Shown here: positions 39,426 to 49,017 of the stretch, in pieces
Numbering within the stretch: the stretch's first letter is position 1
Layout: each line of letters begins with the position of its first letter
From: Symbiodinium natans
Lineage: Eukaryota > Sar > Dinophyceae > Suessiales > Symbiodiniaceae
Direction of reading: 5' to 3'
Assembly (NCBI GenBank): GCA_905221605.1
Contig: CAJNDS010002490.1
Coordinates: forward strand, 21,001 to 85,000
DNA length: 64,000 nucleotides
Notes under the pieces: generated by a model
Told to the model about the DNA's origin: nothing
The model's input: only the letters and a program-made list of their open reading frames with translations
Database searches by the model: none
Translations under genes and position numbers: made by a program

Positions 39426-39592
39426 CTCGCCAGTTCACACAGAGTCTCGGGCCGGGCTGCGCTTTAGTCGATGTTCTTCCTTGCAAATTTCTTAAAACAC
39501 CATACCGGACCATACCCCAGATCATCACAGCGCGAAAGGGCTAAACCCTAAACCCTAAAGCCTAAACCCTAAACCCTAAACCCAAGGGCGCC

Positions 39593-39850
39593 TTGCAATG
39601 GATTCACTCTCGGAGACCAGGCACTGCCAATGCTCCTCTTGCTGAGGGCGTGGGGCTAAGTGCAAAGATTTTGCGTGTGCGCAATAGCAGCAAGAGTGGC
39701 AGTGGCAGTGGCAGTGATATTATCAATGGGAACAGTAGTCATCATCGTGTTGAGGTGAGGTGGAATACCCGCAGCAGCGAACCCTGCCAACCTCCACGGT
39801 TTTTGCATGCTCTGGATACAGAGAACCACCAGAATTCAGAGTGTTTTTGA
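39593..39850 (+). CDS. Candidate Ser/Asn-rich exon, plus strand
   Basis: The plus frame of about 85 residues contains SSKSGSGSGSDIINGNSSHH and ends in TGA. The Ser-Gly run comes from a GGCAGT microsatellite. Low support. Confidence 0.3.
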   Translation: MQWIHSRRPGTANAPLAEGVGLSAKILRVRNSSKSGSGSGSDIINGNSSHHRVEVRWNTRSSEPCQPPRFLHALDTENHQNSECF

Positions 39851-40282
39851 GCAATTCAACACTGCTCCGACCAAAGTCTGTGCAAGACGAGTTCTCTCAA
39901 AGCTCTCCCTAAACCCTAAACCCCAAACCCCAAACCCTAATATGTACACCGAGTCATCTCCCAGGACAAGATGCAGAACAACATAATCCTAAGATCCTGA
40001 ACCTGAAACAATAACCCAAACATGGCAGTCCAAGCCCAAGCCGAGGAAAAAAAAAAAAAAAAAACAGAGTGCATGGCTGTGCGACGACAGTCAATGTAGA
40101 TCTCAGACCAAAGGTTGCTGCAAATCCAGGCATCTCAGCCCACTTCCCCTAGGAAGTGATGAAAGCAGTAAACTCTCGTGGTTCTTAAGCACATGTTTGT
40201 TGTAAAAGACAACAGTCTATCAGACCCTAAACCCTAAACCCTAAGCCCTAAGCTCTAAGCCCTAAACCCTAAACCCTAAACC

Positions 40283-40393
40283 CTAGTCCTTGATGATCCT
40301 CTGCAAGCCGCCATCTAAAATCCACGCAGGCAGCCTGGGTGTGTCTTCCGCCGTTTTTACGCCGGTGTTGCGTTTGTTCCGAGATCTGAGGTT
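40283..40393 (-). CDS. Candidate exon, unknown protein
   Basis: After a CCTCAG acceptor the minus frame reads SRNKRNTGVKTAEDTPRLPA and WILDGGLQRIIKD, ending at a telomeric tract. Confidence 0.45.
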   Translation of the reverse strand, partial: NLRSRNKRNTGVKTAEDTPRLPAWILDGGLQRIIKD

Positions 40394-40452
40394 AACTTAG
40401 GGTTTAGGGTTTAGGGTATTTAGGGTTTAGGGTTTAGGGTTTTGGGTTCAGG

Positions 40453-40609
40453 GTTGCTGAGTTCATAAGCCCACAAAAGTGTACACTTTCAGTTCTATAG
40501 GGGATCATAGTATCCCAAGAAAATATCAAAAAAGTGTACACTTTCAGTTCTATAGGGGATTAAAGTATCCCCCAAAAATGTCAAGTGTGCTCAGTCGGCT
40601 ACTAAGTTA
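40453..40609. repeat. MITE family G copy 2 with internal duplication
   Basis: TTGCTGAGTTCATAAGCCC to GTCGGCTACTAAGTT. The AAAAGTGTACACTTTCAGTT...TATAGGGGAT block is present twice (about 53 bp period). Confidence 0.75.
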
Positions 40610-40719
40610 ATTGGGGGTTTACGATATTAGTGGTACCTTGCTGGGTCCTTATGATAAGGGAATCCTGCTATTTGCGGGTCAATATTAGGGGTCACTTATT
40701 TTCGTAAACGCCCAATTGG
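40608..40719. repeat. MITE family I copy 2, abutting family G
   Basis: AATTGGGGGTTTACGATATTA to TTTTCGTAAACGCCCAATT. It begins at the last bases of the G element. Confidence 0.7.
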
Positions 40720-41124
40720 GGAGAAGAGGTGTGGAGTTTAATTCGGGTCTAGGAGGTTAGGGGTTAAGTGTTTAGGAGTTCCTGCGGTTCAGGAGCAAGG
40801 GTACAACAGATAGTAGCAACTACGTTGAAGAGTGCGTGCAGCATGCATGTGGTGCTCGGAAATGCAGAAACCGTGCCAGGTGGGGGGGAGCCCTAAACCC
40901 TAAACCCAAATTGAGGGTCCCTGCTTCGGGTATCCCTAGCGTTTTGCATCATATGGGGGCAGAGGGCTTGGGAAAGACGGGACAGGGAGGGGGGGTGGCC
41001 TCAAAGCGAGTTGGAGTTAGGGTGTAGGGTTTGGCCCCAAACCCTAGGCCCTAAACCCCCCCGAAAATCCAACATGCTAAACCCTATATTGCGGGCCCCG
41101 GCTGATCCTCTAGCATATTCCTCA

Positions 41125-41199
41125 TCGATTAGGGCACCAAAAGGCGCACGGTAGTTCGATGAAACGTGTGTATATCGGTGGACTTACTAAGGTTGCGAA
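41125..41199 (+). CDS. Possible RRM-type exon with canonical GTAAGT donor
   Basis: The plus frame reads HQKAHGSSMKRVYIGGLTKV then Ala-Asn at a perfect GTAAGT donor. VYIGGL matches the RNP2 motif of RNA-recognition motifs, which starts the first beta strand. The match covers only about 10 residues and no RNP1 exon has been found, so this is tentative. Confidence 0.35.
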
Positions 41200-41339
41200 T
41201 GTAAGTTGCTTAGGGGTGCGTGTTGAGGATTTAGGGTTGATACTAGCAAGCTAGTCTAAGGTGCAAGCCAGTGAAGAAAGAAATGCCTATGATAGAATAG
41301 AGGTTACTCGCCCTATTCATGTCTTTGCCCGGGACGTTG

Positions 41340-41815
41340 GTTTCTTCTCAATCCCAAAACCCCAAACCCAAAACCAGCAACCCCAAAACCCCCAACCCCA
41401 AAACCCTAAACCCCTGAACTCCAAACCCTAAAGCCCCAAAGCCCAAAACCCCAACCCCAAACCCTAAACCCTAAACCCTACACCCCAAAACCCTAAACCC
41501 CTAAACCCCAAACCCTAAATCCCAAACCCGAAACCCTAAACCTTAAACCCAAACAACGAACCCTAAGCCCTGAATCCCAAACCCCAAAACCCTAAACCTT
41601 AAACGTGAAACCACAAACCCCAAACCCTAAACCCTGAAACCCAAACCCTAAACCCCAAACCCACAAACCCTAACCCCGAACCCCAGACCCCAAACCCAAA
41701 ACCCTAAATCCTAAATCCCAAAGCCCAAACCCAGTATACCCAAAAACCCTAAACCCCTAAACCCCAAACCCTAAACCCCAAACCCTGAACCCTAAACCCT
41801 AAACCCTCAAATCGC
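41340..41815 (-). repeat. Decayed telomeric array
   Basis: About 475 bp of CCCTAAA, CCCCAAA and CCCAAAA units in one orientation with many point changes. No coding sequence. Confidence 0.8.
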
Positions 41816-41817
41816 GG

Positions 41818-41928
41818 ACCATGTGGCGGACCATACTTCCGTCGGAGGGCGCAGTTCTTGCCGTGATGGGATCGCACGACCCGCCCAGAAGCTGTGACCC
41901 AGACTTCCTGAGACCTTATGGGCCGGTG
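41818..41928 (+). CDS. Candidate exon, plus strand
   Basis: The plus frame reads TMWRTILPSEGAVLAVMGSH then DPPRSCDPDFLRPYGPV, up to a GTGAGG donor. Minus frames are open too, but the donor supports plus. Neighbouring plus candidates at 41125 and 42225 suggest one gene. Confidence 0.4.
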
Positions 41929-42224
41929 AGGGTTTTGAACTTTCAAGCCCTAAACCCTAAACCCTAAACCCTGAACCCTGAACTCTGAACCCTAAACCCC
42001 CTAAAACAGACCCTAAACCCTGAACCCTCTAAGGTTTAGTGCAGGTCCGGGGGTCGGCCGTGCGAAATCCTCGAACCGATGAAATCCGAAGGCCGCTTAA
42101 CACCTTGAGGGTCTAGTGGAAGCTAGTAAGGGTTTAGGGTTTAGGGCTTAGGGTTTAGGGTTTGGGGTTTGGGGTTTGGGGTTTAGGGTTTAGGGTTTAG
42201 GAGTTTAGGGTTTAGGGTTGGGGG

Positions 42225-42372
42225 TTTGGAATCTGGAGTTGGTTTTGAGGGTGAGCCTTACAGCCAGAAACACGTGCACCCTCAGCCCTCGACGCGCAAA
42301 TTCCTCAGCCGCGAACCATCAGACAGAGACCCGCAGCTTATTTCAGTTGGGGTCTTTCAATATTTTTGGTGA
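42225..42372 (+). CDS. Candidate exon, plus strand
   Basis: The plus frame reads EGEPYSQKHVHPQPSTRKFL then SREPSDRDPQLISVGVFQYF, ending at GTGAGAG. Upstream it is in telomere-like sequence, so the start is approximate. Confidence 0.4.
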
Positions 42373-42688
42373 GAGGGGCAAGGAGGGGGGGGGATTCTGT
42401 GTCCCACAAGCGATGTCGAACTGTGGTGGTTCCGGGTGTACGGTTCTGGTGGTTCGGGATTCGTGGTTCAGGGTGTGGCGTTGAGGGCTTATGAAGCTTG
42501 TAGATTCCAGATGCTTAGGGTAAATGGTGCAGATGCACCCTAAACCCTAAAAGGCTTGAGGTGCTAGGGCGTTTTTGGGTTGAGGGTGTTTGACTAAGTT
42601 TGGGGTGTGCAAAGCCTTGCCCCGAGAATGCCCAAAAAGTCTTGAAAGGCCTCACATGTAGGGAGTTTGGGGTTTAGGGTTGCGGGCT

Positions 42689-42790
42689 TGCATGTCGGGC
42701 CCCCTAGTTGCTAGGGCCTAGGTATATAGGGTCATGGGTTATCGGTCATACTTTTGAAGTTATATTTCCGCTACAATTCGGGGTGCAGCT
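42689..42790. repeat. MITE family A, left end intact
   Basis: TTGCATGTCGGGCCCCCTAG, then TATAGGGTCATGGGTTAT. The right end is degraded. Confidence 0.6.
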
Positions 42791-43044
42791 GCAGTCAAGG
42801 TGCGTGTGGATTGTGCCGCCAACCACGACGCCCCAAATCCTGAAATTGCAATCAGGCCCCCACCAATAGACTGCAACTAAGTCTTGCCAAGTTGGTTTAA
42901 GCCCCATTGAAAAAGACTAGTACGTGCAGTCCCTTATACATCCAAATACGGAGAGCCTTTTAATGTCCCGAAGGCCGACCTCCTGGGACAGTTAAGCCCA
43001 CTTACAAACCCAAAGCAGACCCTGAACCTAACCCTAAAACCATA

Positions 43045-43107
43045 ACCCTGTTTAGGGTTTAGGGTTTAGGGTTTAGGGTTTAGGGTTTAGGGTTTACCCT
43101 AAACCCG
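43045..43107. repeat. Telomeric tract with inverted junction
   Basis: TTTAGGG units switch without spacer to CCCTAAAC at 43094, forming a tail-to-tail junction. The family G fragment CTTATGAACTCAGCAACTAAG follows at 43115. Confidence 0.8.
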
Positions 43108-43229
43108 GGGGGGCTTATGAACTCAGCAACTAAGTTAAGGTTTAGGGTTGGGGTGCAAGCAAACAAGGTGGCCCCACAAGATTGGGGTCATAGGGTTTAG
43201 GGCTTAGGGTTTAGGGTTTAGGGCTTCAC

Positions 43230-43292
43230 CAAAATGCCTCGTAGGGTATATGAACCATAAACCCTTTTAGGGTTCATGTGGTCCACGGAAGG
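43230..43292. repeat. MITE family K fragment
   Basis: TATATGAACCATAAACCC...AGGGTTCATGTGGTCC matches the 14.3-14.4 kb copy. Confidence 0.5.
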
Positions 43293-43764
43293 TTTAACAG
43301 CAGTAAGCCCGGCTGTACAGGCAAAACAGCAGAAAGCAAAGATGAGTAAAATGCACGTGTGTGGAGACCCGAACAGTCCCAGCATTCCTGAAAACTAAAA
43401 ACCCCCTAAGCCGCAATCAGAAGCCACTAGGGATCCCACAAGCACCGTTGGAACCCTGTAAGCCCCAAAACCCTTACAGCCTGCAGCCCTGTATAAACCA
43501 ACAAGCACTCATGCAGAACCTATGATACAAGAACACTTTGAACTGAAACCCTGAACCCTGAACCCTAAACCCTAAACCCTAAACCCTAAACCCTAAGGGA
43601 GAGGGGGGGGGGAGGAGGGAGCACCCTGAAAGGCCTAGAACCCAACCTCCTCAGGGGCGAGTGGCGTTTGAAGCTTCAGCTCGAGGGGCCTCTCGGGCTC
43701 CTGCAGTAGTGAGGATCCTAAACCCTAAACGGGCTTTAGGGTTTGGGGATTTCGGGGGTTCGGA

Positions 43765-43865
43765 GATTTCAGGCCTTGCTGCTGGCGTGCAGGCTCGGGT
43801 AGAGCACCTCCACGCCAACCCCCCTTGGCACCTGCCACGGCTCCAAAGGGCCCAGAGTGGTTTAG
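43765..43865 (+). CDS. Candidate exon, unknown protein
   Basis: The plus frame reads EISGLAAGVQARVEHLHANP then PWHLPRLQRAQSG. It is GC-rich and lies between repeats. Low support. Confidence 0.3.
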
Positions 43866-43874
43866 GGCTTTGTG

Positions 43875-44180
43875 TTCAGAATACATATAAATATAAATAT
43901 AAATATAACTATAAATATAAATATAAATATAAATGTAAATAATAGATATGTATATATATATACATACATACTATATGGTACTATTAACTTGTATTATACT
44001 ATAATATACTGTATTATGACATTTTATGCTGCGTTATGGTATATAATCTTGTGTTATGTTCTGTTGTATACTAGTATGTAGTATAACATATATATATATA
44101 TATATAGTATGATACGATATAAAAAATACAATATCATACAACAAATAAAAGTATAGAAGGCTCATATACACACATACATA
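43875..44180. repeat. AT microsatellite and AT-rich region
   Basis: ATATAA hexamer repeats, then TATATATATA and TATACTATAATATAC stretches. Open frames crossing it are low complexity (Asn-Ile-Lys repeats) and were rejected. Confidence 0.85.
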
Positions 44181-44395
44181 CCGCCCGGAGTAGAACCCGA
44201 ATTCCTAAGCGAAGCTGCGGGAGGGCGAAGTTCTGGGGTGGGACTTTGGTTTCCTTCTCTGCCACTCTCCTGCTTTGCGGGGTAGGGTTTAGAATTTAGG
44301 GTTTAGGGTTTAGGGTTTGGGTTCAGGGTTTAGGGTTGAATAGGGTTCAGGGTTCAGGGTTCAGGGTTTAGGGTTTAGGGTTTAGGGTTTGGGAA

Positions 44396-44474
44396 CTTCT
44401 GCTTCCAACCTCCATAGCATCGACCCTTGACCCACCCGCCCGGGTAGGTCTATATGCAGCTGGTGCTCCGACTC
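44396..44474 (-). CDS. Exon candidate, 44-49 kb series
   Basis: The minus frame reads ESEHQLHIDLPGRVGQGSML then WRLEAEVP. It abuts the telomeric tract 44460-44660. Confidence 0.4.
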
Positions 44475-44660
44475 CTAAACCCTAAACCCTAAACCCTAAA
44501 CCCTAAAGCCTAAAGCCCCTAAACCCTAAACCCTAAACCCTAAACCCTAAACCCTAAACCCTAAACCCTAAACCCTAAACCCTAAACCCTAAACCCTAAA
44601 CCCTAAACCCTAAACCCTAAACCCTAAACCCTAAACCCTAAACCCTAAACCCTAAACCCT
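44460..44660 (-). repeat. Interstitial telomeric tract
   Basis: About 26 CCCTAAA units with two shortened CCTAAAG units near the left end. Confidence 0.95.
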
Positions 44661-44696
44661 ACCAAAAACCCTATAAGCCCAAATCCCACCACGCCC

Positions 44697-44803
44697 CCTG
44701 GAGCTAAGCGTCCTAGACTGAACAGAGGGGCCGCCCCAGCCGTAAACCCCTGGAGGTGCCTGGTACAATTGCCAGGTCTCGCCCTTCTTGCACTCCACCT
44801 GTT
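44697..44803 (-). CDS. Exon candidate, 44-49 kb series
   Basis: The minus frame reads VECKKGETWQLYQAPPGVYG then WGGPSVQSRTLSSRG. Aromatic-rich and clearly protein-like; the family is not recognised. Confidence 0.5.
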
Positions 44804-44973
44804 TAGGGTTTAGGGTTTAGGGTTAGGGCTTAGGGCTTAGGGCTTTAGGGTCTTAGGGTCCAGGGTGAGCATTTTTTGGGGTCTAGGGTCTTAGGGTCTT
44901 TGTGGTTATGGCTTTTAAGGCCTCCTAGAGTCGAAAAACCTTTACTTAAGGAAGAGCCTAAATAGTAGCAAGG

Positions 44974-45124
44974 ATGATCAGCAACCCAGGATTAAAAAAG
45001 GGGTGCCCTTTTTTTGCTTAAAGGGGTTTATAAGGGAGCCTAACCCCCCCAAAAAAAAGGAATAAGGGTACATCCTAGGTTGGACTTGCATCCCCCTACT
45101 TATAACTCGGGGGCCCCTACACAT
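44974..45124. repeat. MITE family C copy 3 followed by a family A right end
   Basis: ATGATCAGCAACCCAGG to GGGTACATCCTAG (its CTGGGC is lost), then CTACTTATAACTCGGGGGCCCC. Confidence 0.65.
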
Positions 45125-45317
45125 GCCGAGCAGTTTAGGGTTTGTAAAGTCGGGTGGTCCCTGGGCAAACAGGGGGGGGTGGGAACAAAGACGCCAGCAC
45201 GCCACAGAGCCTGGACCTTACTGCAGATGCTCGGCGAGACGCCCAAAACCCAAAATCCCCAAATCCCAAAACCCAAAAACCCCAAAACCCCAAACCCTAA
45301 ACCCTAAACCCTCAACC

Positions 45318-45411
45318 CGAAGCTGTGGATGTTCTCTGTCCCAACCTCGAGAGCGTCGCGCACCGTCGCAGCGGCGTCGGCCGCTGCAGTCGGCGCCAAG
45401 AGCACGAGACC
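45318..45411 (-). CDS. Exon, 44-49 kb series
   Basis: The acceptor TTCTGAG leads into GLVLLAPTAAADAAATVRDA then LEVGTENIHSFG. Plus frames over the same DNA are Arg-rich and less convincing. Confidence 0.5.
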
Positions 45412-45814
45412 CTCAGAAGAAGGGAATAGGGTTTAGGGTTTAGGGTTTGGGGTTTAGGGTTTAGGGTTTAGGGTTTAGGGATAGTAGAATCATGGGTTCC
45501 CTTGCTACCCCGCTCTATACTACCCCCCCCCCCCAGGTTCCGCCCATAATTAAGGCTATTTAGGGAAAATTAAGCCTAATTAAGGTTATTTGAGGGGGAC
45601 CCCATGAGAGAAGGGTTTGGGGTTTGGGGATTAGGGCTGGTTTAGGGTCTGGGGTTTAGGGCTTTTTGATGGCAAAAGGGTTAAACTGGCCCTTGCACGC
45701 CAATGAACCCCAAGGTCCTACATAACCGCCCCAAGGCTACTTAAGTTACTTAAGTTCTGTCCAGGGATCCTGTCCCGAGGCGGCATGGCGGGGCTTCACC
45801 ACCTCAAGGGCAGG

Positions 45815-45965
45815 GTTTAGGGTTTAGGGTTTAGGGTTTAGGGTTTAGGGTTTAGGGTTTAGGGTTTAGGGTTTAGGGTTTAGGGTTTAGGGTTTGGGGT
45901 TTGGGGTTTGGGGTTTGGGGTTTAGGGCTTAGGGTTTAGGGTTTAGGGTTTAGGGTTTCGGGTTT
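45815..45965 (+). repeat. Telomeric tract with TTTGGGG variants
   Basis: TTTAGGG units, four TTTGGGG units, then TTTAGGG and TTTCGGG. Confidence 0.95.
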
Positions 45966-46004
45966 AGGGCGTTTAGGGGTTTAGTAGTAGGGTGCAGGGT
46001 CTAC

Positions 46005-46057
46005 CTGTAGAACCACCTCCACTTTGAAGGTCCCTGGGTCTGATTTCCTGTCGCATC
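46005..46057 (-). CDS. 53-bp micro-exon with clean splice signals
   Basis: The pyrimidine-rich TTCCTGTCTCCCGCAG acceptor and ACAG|GTAGAC donor bracket CDRKSDPGTFKVEVVLQ. The 45318-45411 exon would follow. This is one of the few places where both splice sites look canonical. Confidence 0.55.
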
Positions 46058-46548
46058 CTGCGGGAGACAGGAAGGGTCTATCCTAAACCCTGAACCCTAA
46101 ACCCTACACACTATACCCTAACCCCTAGACCCTAAACCCTTAACCCTGAACCCTAAACCCGACACCCTTTAAAGGTCAGCGAAGGGGGTCTGAGGGTATA
46201 AATGGAAGGATTCAGGCCTCTTAGGGCTTAGGCATTCGAAGTCCAGGGCGGTAAGTACTGGAACAAAAGGCTCTTGGGTTTGGGTTTAGGGTTTAGGCTA
46301 TTCGGGCTTAAGGTTTAGGGCTTTGGGCTCCAAAGCCCTCTGAACCTTAATCGCTTTAGGGCGTTGTAGTGCCCTTCAACCCCCAAACCTCCTCCCCCCC
46401 CCCCCCCCCCCACAAAACAAAAAACAAAAACCAAGAAACGGGGGAAAGAAACAACAAACGAAAGGCCTCAACCCTACTGAAAAAACTCCAAACCCCCCAA
46501 AACCCCCAAACCCCCCAAACCCCAAAACCTAAACCCCTCTGAGTCCTC

Positions 46549-46698
46549 AAACCCTGAGAATTCAGGGCGATGTCTTAGTTGTCCAGTACCTAGGGGTTTT
46601 AAAGGTTAACCTTTGGGATTATAAGGGGAATATATGAACCCAAAAAAGGTTAAAGGTTACCTACTCTACTACTAAGAAACCCTGAGAATTCAGGGCGA
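46549..46698. repeat. MITE family F copy 4 flanked by 22-bp direct repeats
   Basis: The element 46571-46676 (TGTCTTAGTTGTCCAGTACC to CTACTCTACTACTAAG) lies exactly between two identical 22-bp copies containing CCTGAGAATTCAGGGCGA (46549-46570 and 46677-46698). Confidence 0.85.
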
Positions 46699-46904
46699 GG
46701 TGAAGGCCCGGAGATGGTAGAACTTCATGTTTCGAGTAGGTTCGAAGGGTTTGGGGTGTCGCATGCCCAAGCCCTAAACCCTAAACCCTCCTGAACCCCC
46801 AACCCCTGCTAAATCCTATAAGCCCTAACCCCTAAACCCTAATCCCTAGACCGTAAACCCTAAACCCTAAACCCTAAACCCTAAACCCTAAACCCTAAAC
46901 CCAG

Positions 46905-46945
46905 TCAGTCTTTGCCGCCAAACGCTGGACCCCAGACTCCGCCAT
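46905..46945 (-). CDS. Possible first exon of the 44-47 kb gene
   Basis: The minus ATG in the context TTACCATGG gives MAESGVQRLAAKTD up to a telomeric tract. It could equally be an internal exon. Confidence 0.35.
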
Positions 46946-47107
46946 GGTAAGCTAGAAGGGTTTAGTGTTCTCCTGTGCTACGCATGCGGCCTTGTACAAA
47001 AAGATGTGTGTGTGTATATACCCGAAACGGTAAACCTAAACCCTAAACCCTAAACCCTGAACCATAAACCCTCAACCATAAACACCAGTTCTAGGGACGT
47101 TGAGGTT

Positions 47108-47193
47108 TGTGGGGGGAGGGGCAGGGGGCTGGGCCGGTGCCAAGAGTCCGCTGTCTCATCGGCAGCCAACAGTGTGAGGACCTCTTCCGTGGC
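47108..47193 (-). CDS. Exon candidate, 44-49 kb series
   Basis: After a CCCGAG acceptor the minus frame reads ATEEVLTLLAADETADSWHR and a Pro-rich end. Confidence 0.45.
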
Positions 47194-47209
47194 CTCGGGC
47201 TAAGGGTTT

Positions 47210-47345
47210 AGGGGTTGGGGTTTGGGGTTTTGGGGTTTGGGGTTTTGGGGTTTAGGGTTTAGGGTTGGGGTTTGGGGTTTGGGGTTTGGAGTTTGGGGTT
47301 TGGGGTTTGGGGTTTAGGGTCGGGCCATTGGGTCAAGGGTTTAGG
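47210..47345 (+). repeat. TTTGGGG-rich telomeric tract
   Basis: Mixture of TTTGGGG and TTTAGGG units, the former in the majority. Confidence 0.9.
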
Positions 47346-47524
47346 GTTTAGAGTCGGGCCCATGCTCTATATATCTGTCGCTTGGACTCCATGACCCCTA
47401 GGCATAGCGTTCAGGGGTTGAGGCCTGATAAAAGGGGCTTAGCAGCATCTTCGGCCAGGGAAAGGCAGCCCAGAAATTGCTAAACTGTCGCGAAACTTAA
47501 AAAAAGACACAAGGCGTGGGTGGG

Positions 47525-47602
47525 TTCGTGGGTGTGTCGGTGTGTTCTGTGCGGGTGTGGGTGTGTGGGGGTGTGGGTGCGGGTGTGTGTGTGTGGCCCG
47601 AA
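47525..47602 (+). repeat. GGGTGTG microsatellite
   Basis: Irregular GGGTGTG/GTGTGT units. Confidence 0.85.
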
Positions 47603-47699
47603 ACCCTGAAAACTCAAACCTGTGTCTCGTTTGCCTTTATGAGGGGCAAACCCGTAGGATTCAGTGAGGAAGTTTTCCCGTACGCCGATGAATAGGATT

Positions 47700-47985
47700 C
47701 AATACGATCCTCTCCAAAAAAGCACGTCACGCGGCGCAAAACACGTCTGAAGATCATTCATGAGATCCTTGCTCTCCAGCTGCCAAAACTCGGACAGAGC
47801 AAATGATGTCACCGCCAGCTGTGTGTGCGAGTACTTCCGATTTGAACTTGCTAGCTCATGATAAAGGGCACGGGGCCAAGTCGTGTTGCCAGCTTCTGCG
47901 TGCACTGCTCGACGAAATTCTGCAGGACCCTGAAAACTTCTATGCGTTCTCTTGCCGAGCCGACATCATCAAGCTTGGCCTAGTA
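47700..47985 (-). CDS. Exon(s), strand and frame partly ambiguous
   Basis: From 47985 the minus frame reads AKLDDVGSARERIEVFRVLQ then NFVEQCTQKLATRLGPVPFI and stops. A second minus frame is open to 47699 (SHTQLAVTSFALSEFWQLES). A plus frame over 47803-47994 is also very protein-like (LLDEILQDPENFYAFSCRAD). Minus is preferred because the exon at 48013-48130 is on minus and meets the first frame naturally. Confidence 0.45.
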
Positions 47986-48012
47986 CTCCCCTAAACCCTA
48001 AACCCTAAACCC

Positions 48013-48130
48013 TAAACCCTAATGTGAAGGCATAGCGCAGACGCAGCCCTCGCCTGTCGCGGAACTCGGCGCAGGCATTCTCCAAGCAGATCGTGCCAGC
48101 GCAAGAAGCTTCTCCACCAGCAATGTCCTT
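48013..48130 (-). CDS. Exon, unknown protein
   Basis: The minus frame reads DIAGGEASCAGTICLENACA then EFRDRRGLRLRYAFT and meets a short telomeric tract. Cys-containing helical segment; no family recognised. Confidence 0.5.
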
Positions 48131-48483
48131 AACCTTAAACCCAAAATCCTACTTGGAGGTTGCCTTAACTAAAGTTAGTATTGTAAGGGGGCCCCTACTT
48201 AGTCTACTTGTATAGACCTAAACCTCATGAATCTCGCTCTCCCCCCCTCAGTGAAGAACCCTCAGTCAGGTTTAATTAGGGCTTAGGGACATGTGAACCA
48301 AAAGGGTTGGGGATTAGGATCTAGGATTCATGGCAATATATAGCCTAAAAGGCTTTGGATTTGGATTTGGCAATATAAGCCTAAAAGGGTTTAGGTTTGG
48401 GGTCTAGTGTTGTATCAATCTGAATCTACGCAAATCCCTAGCCGGTTTAGGGTAACCGCTCAACCCTACACCATTATCGAACC

Positions 48484-48556
48484 CCCTAAACCCTAAACCC
48501 TAAACCCTAAACCCTAAACCCTAAACCCTAAACCCTAAACCCTAAACCCTAAATCC
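48484..48556 (-). repeat. Interstitial telomeric tract
   Basis: Ten CCCTAAA units. A half copy of MITE A lies at 48155-48225. Confidence 0.95.
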
Positions 48557-48577
48557 TGCGCCTCCGCCTCCTCGTCA

Positions 48578-48655
48578 GGACTGAACCACCGGGAGGGCAG
48601 AGGCTTTGCGGAGCCGCGCGGCCACCGCCTCGGAGAGGTTTTGGGCGTGGGGGAG
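48578..48655 (-). CDS. Exon, unknown protein
   Basis: The minus frame reads ELPHAQNLSEAVAARLRKAS then ALPVVQ, followed by a stop that would be intronic. Flanked by telomeric tracts on both sides (48484-48556, 48690-48745). Confidence 0.5.
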
Positions 48656-48811
48656 CTCTCAAAATGTATATTCAAAGCTTAAAAGGGTTTAGGGTTTAGG
48701 GTTTAGGGTTTAGGGTTTAGGGTTTAGGGTTTAGGGTTTAGGGCTTCGGGGATTGTGTTTGGGGTTTTGGGTTTAGCGGGCGATTGGGGCTTCTCCAAAC
48801 CTAAAAGAACT

Positions 48812-48893
48812 GCGGCAAGGGTGCTGCATGAGCTTCCGCTGCACCACTTTGTCTTCGAGCCTCGGCTGCGGCGTCTTCAATCGCAGGGGTTTA
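48812..48893 (-). CDS. Candidate Ala-rich exon
   Basis: The minus frame reads AIEDAAAEARRQSGAAEAHA. Another minus frame (TPQPRLEDKVVQRKL) is open as well. Confidence 0.35.
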
Positions 48894-48907
48894 CCTGGAG
48901 GCTCTAA

Positions 48908-49017
48908 TGTCTTAGTTGTCCAGTACCTAGGGGTTTTAAAGGTTAACCTTTGGGATTATAAGGGGAATATATGAACCCAAAAAAAAGGTTAAAGGTTACC
49001 TACTCTACTACTAAGAT
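48908..49017. repeat. MITE family F copy 5, near-identical to copy 4
   Basis: By eye it differs from 46571-46676 only in the length of an A run (8 against 6). Flanking ATGT on both sides may be its target duplication. Confidence 0.85.

Noticed and set aside
43872-44081. 69-residue frame
   Set aside because: Asn-Ile-Lys repeat from an ATATAA microsatellite.
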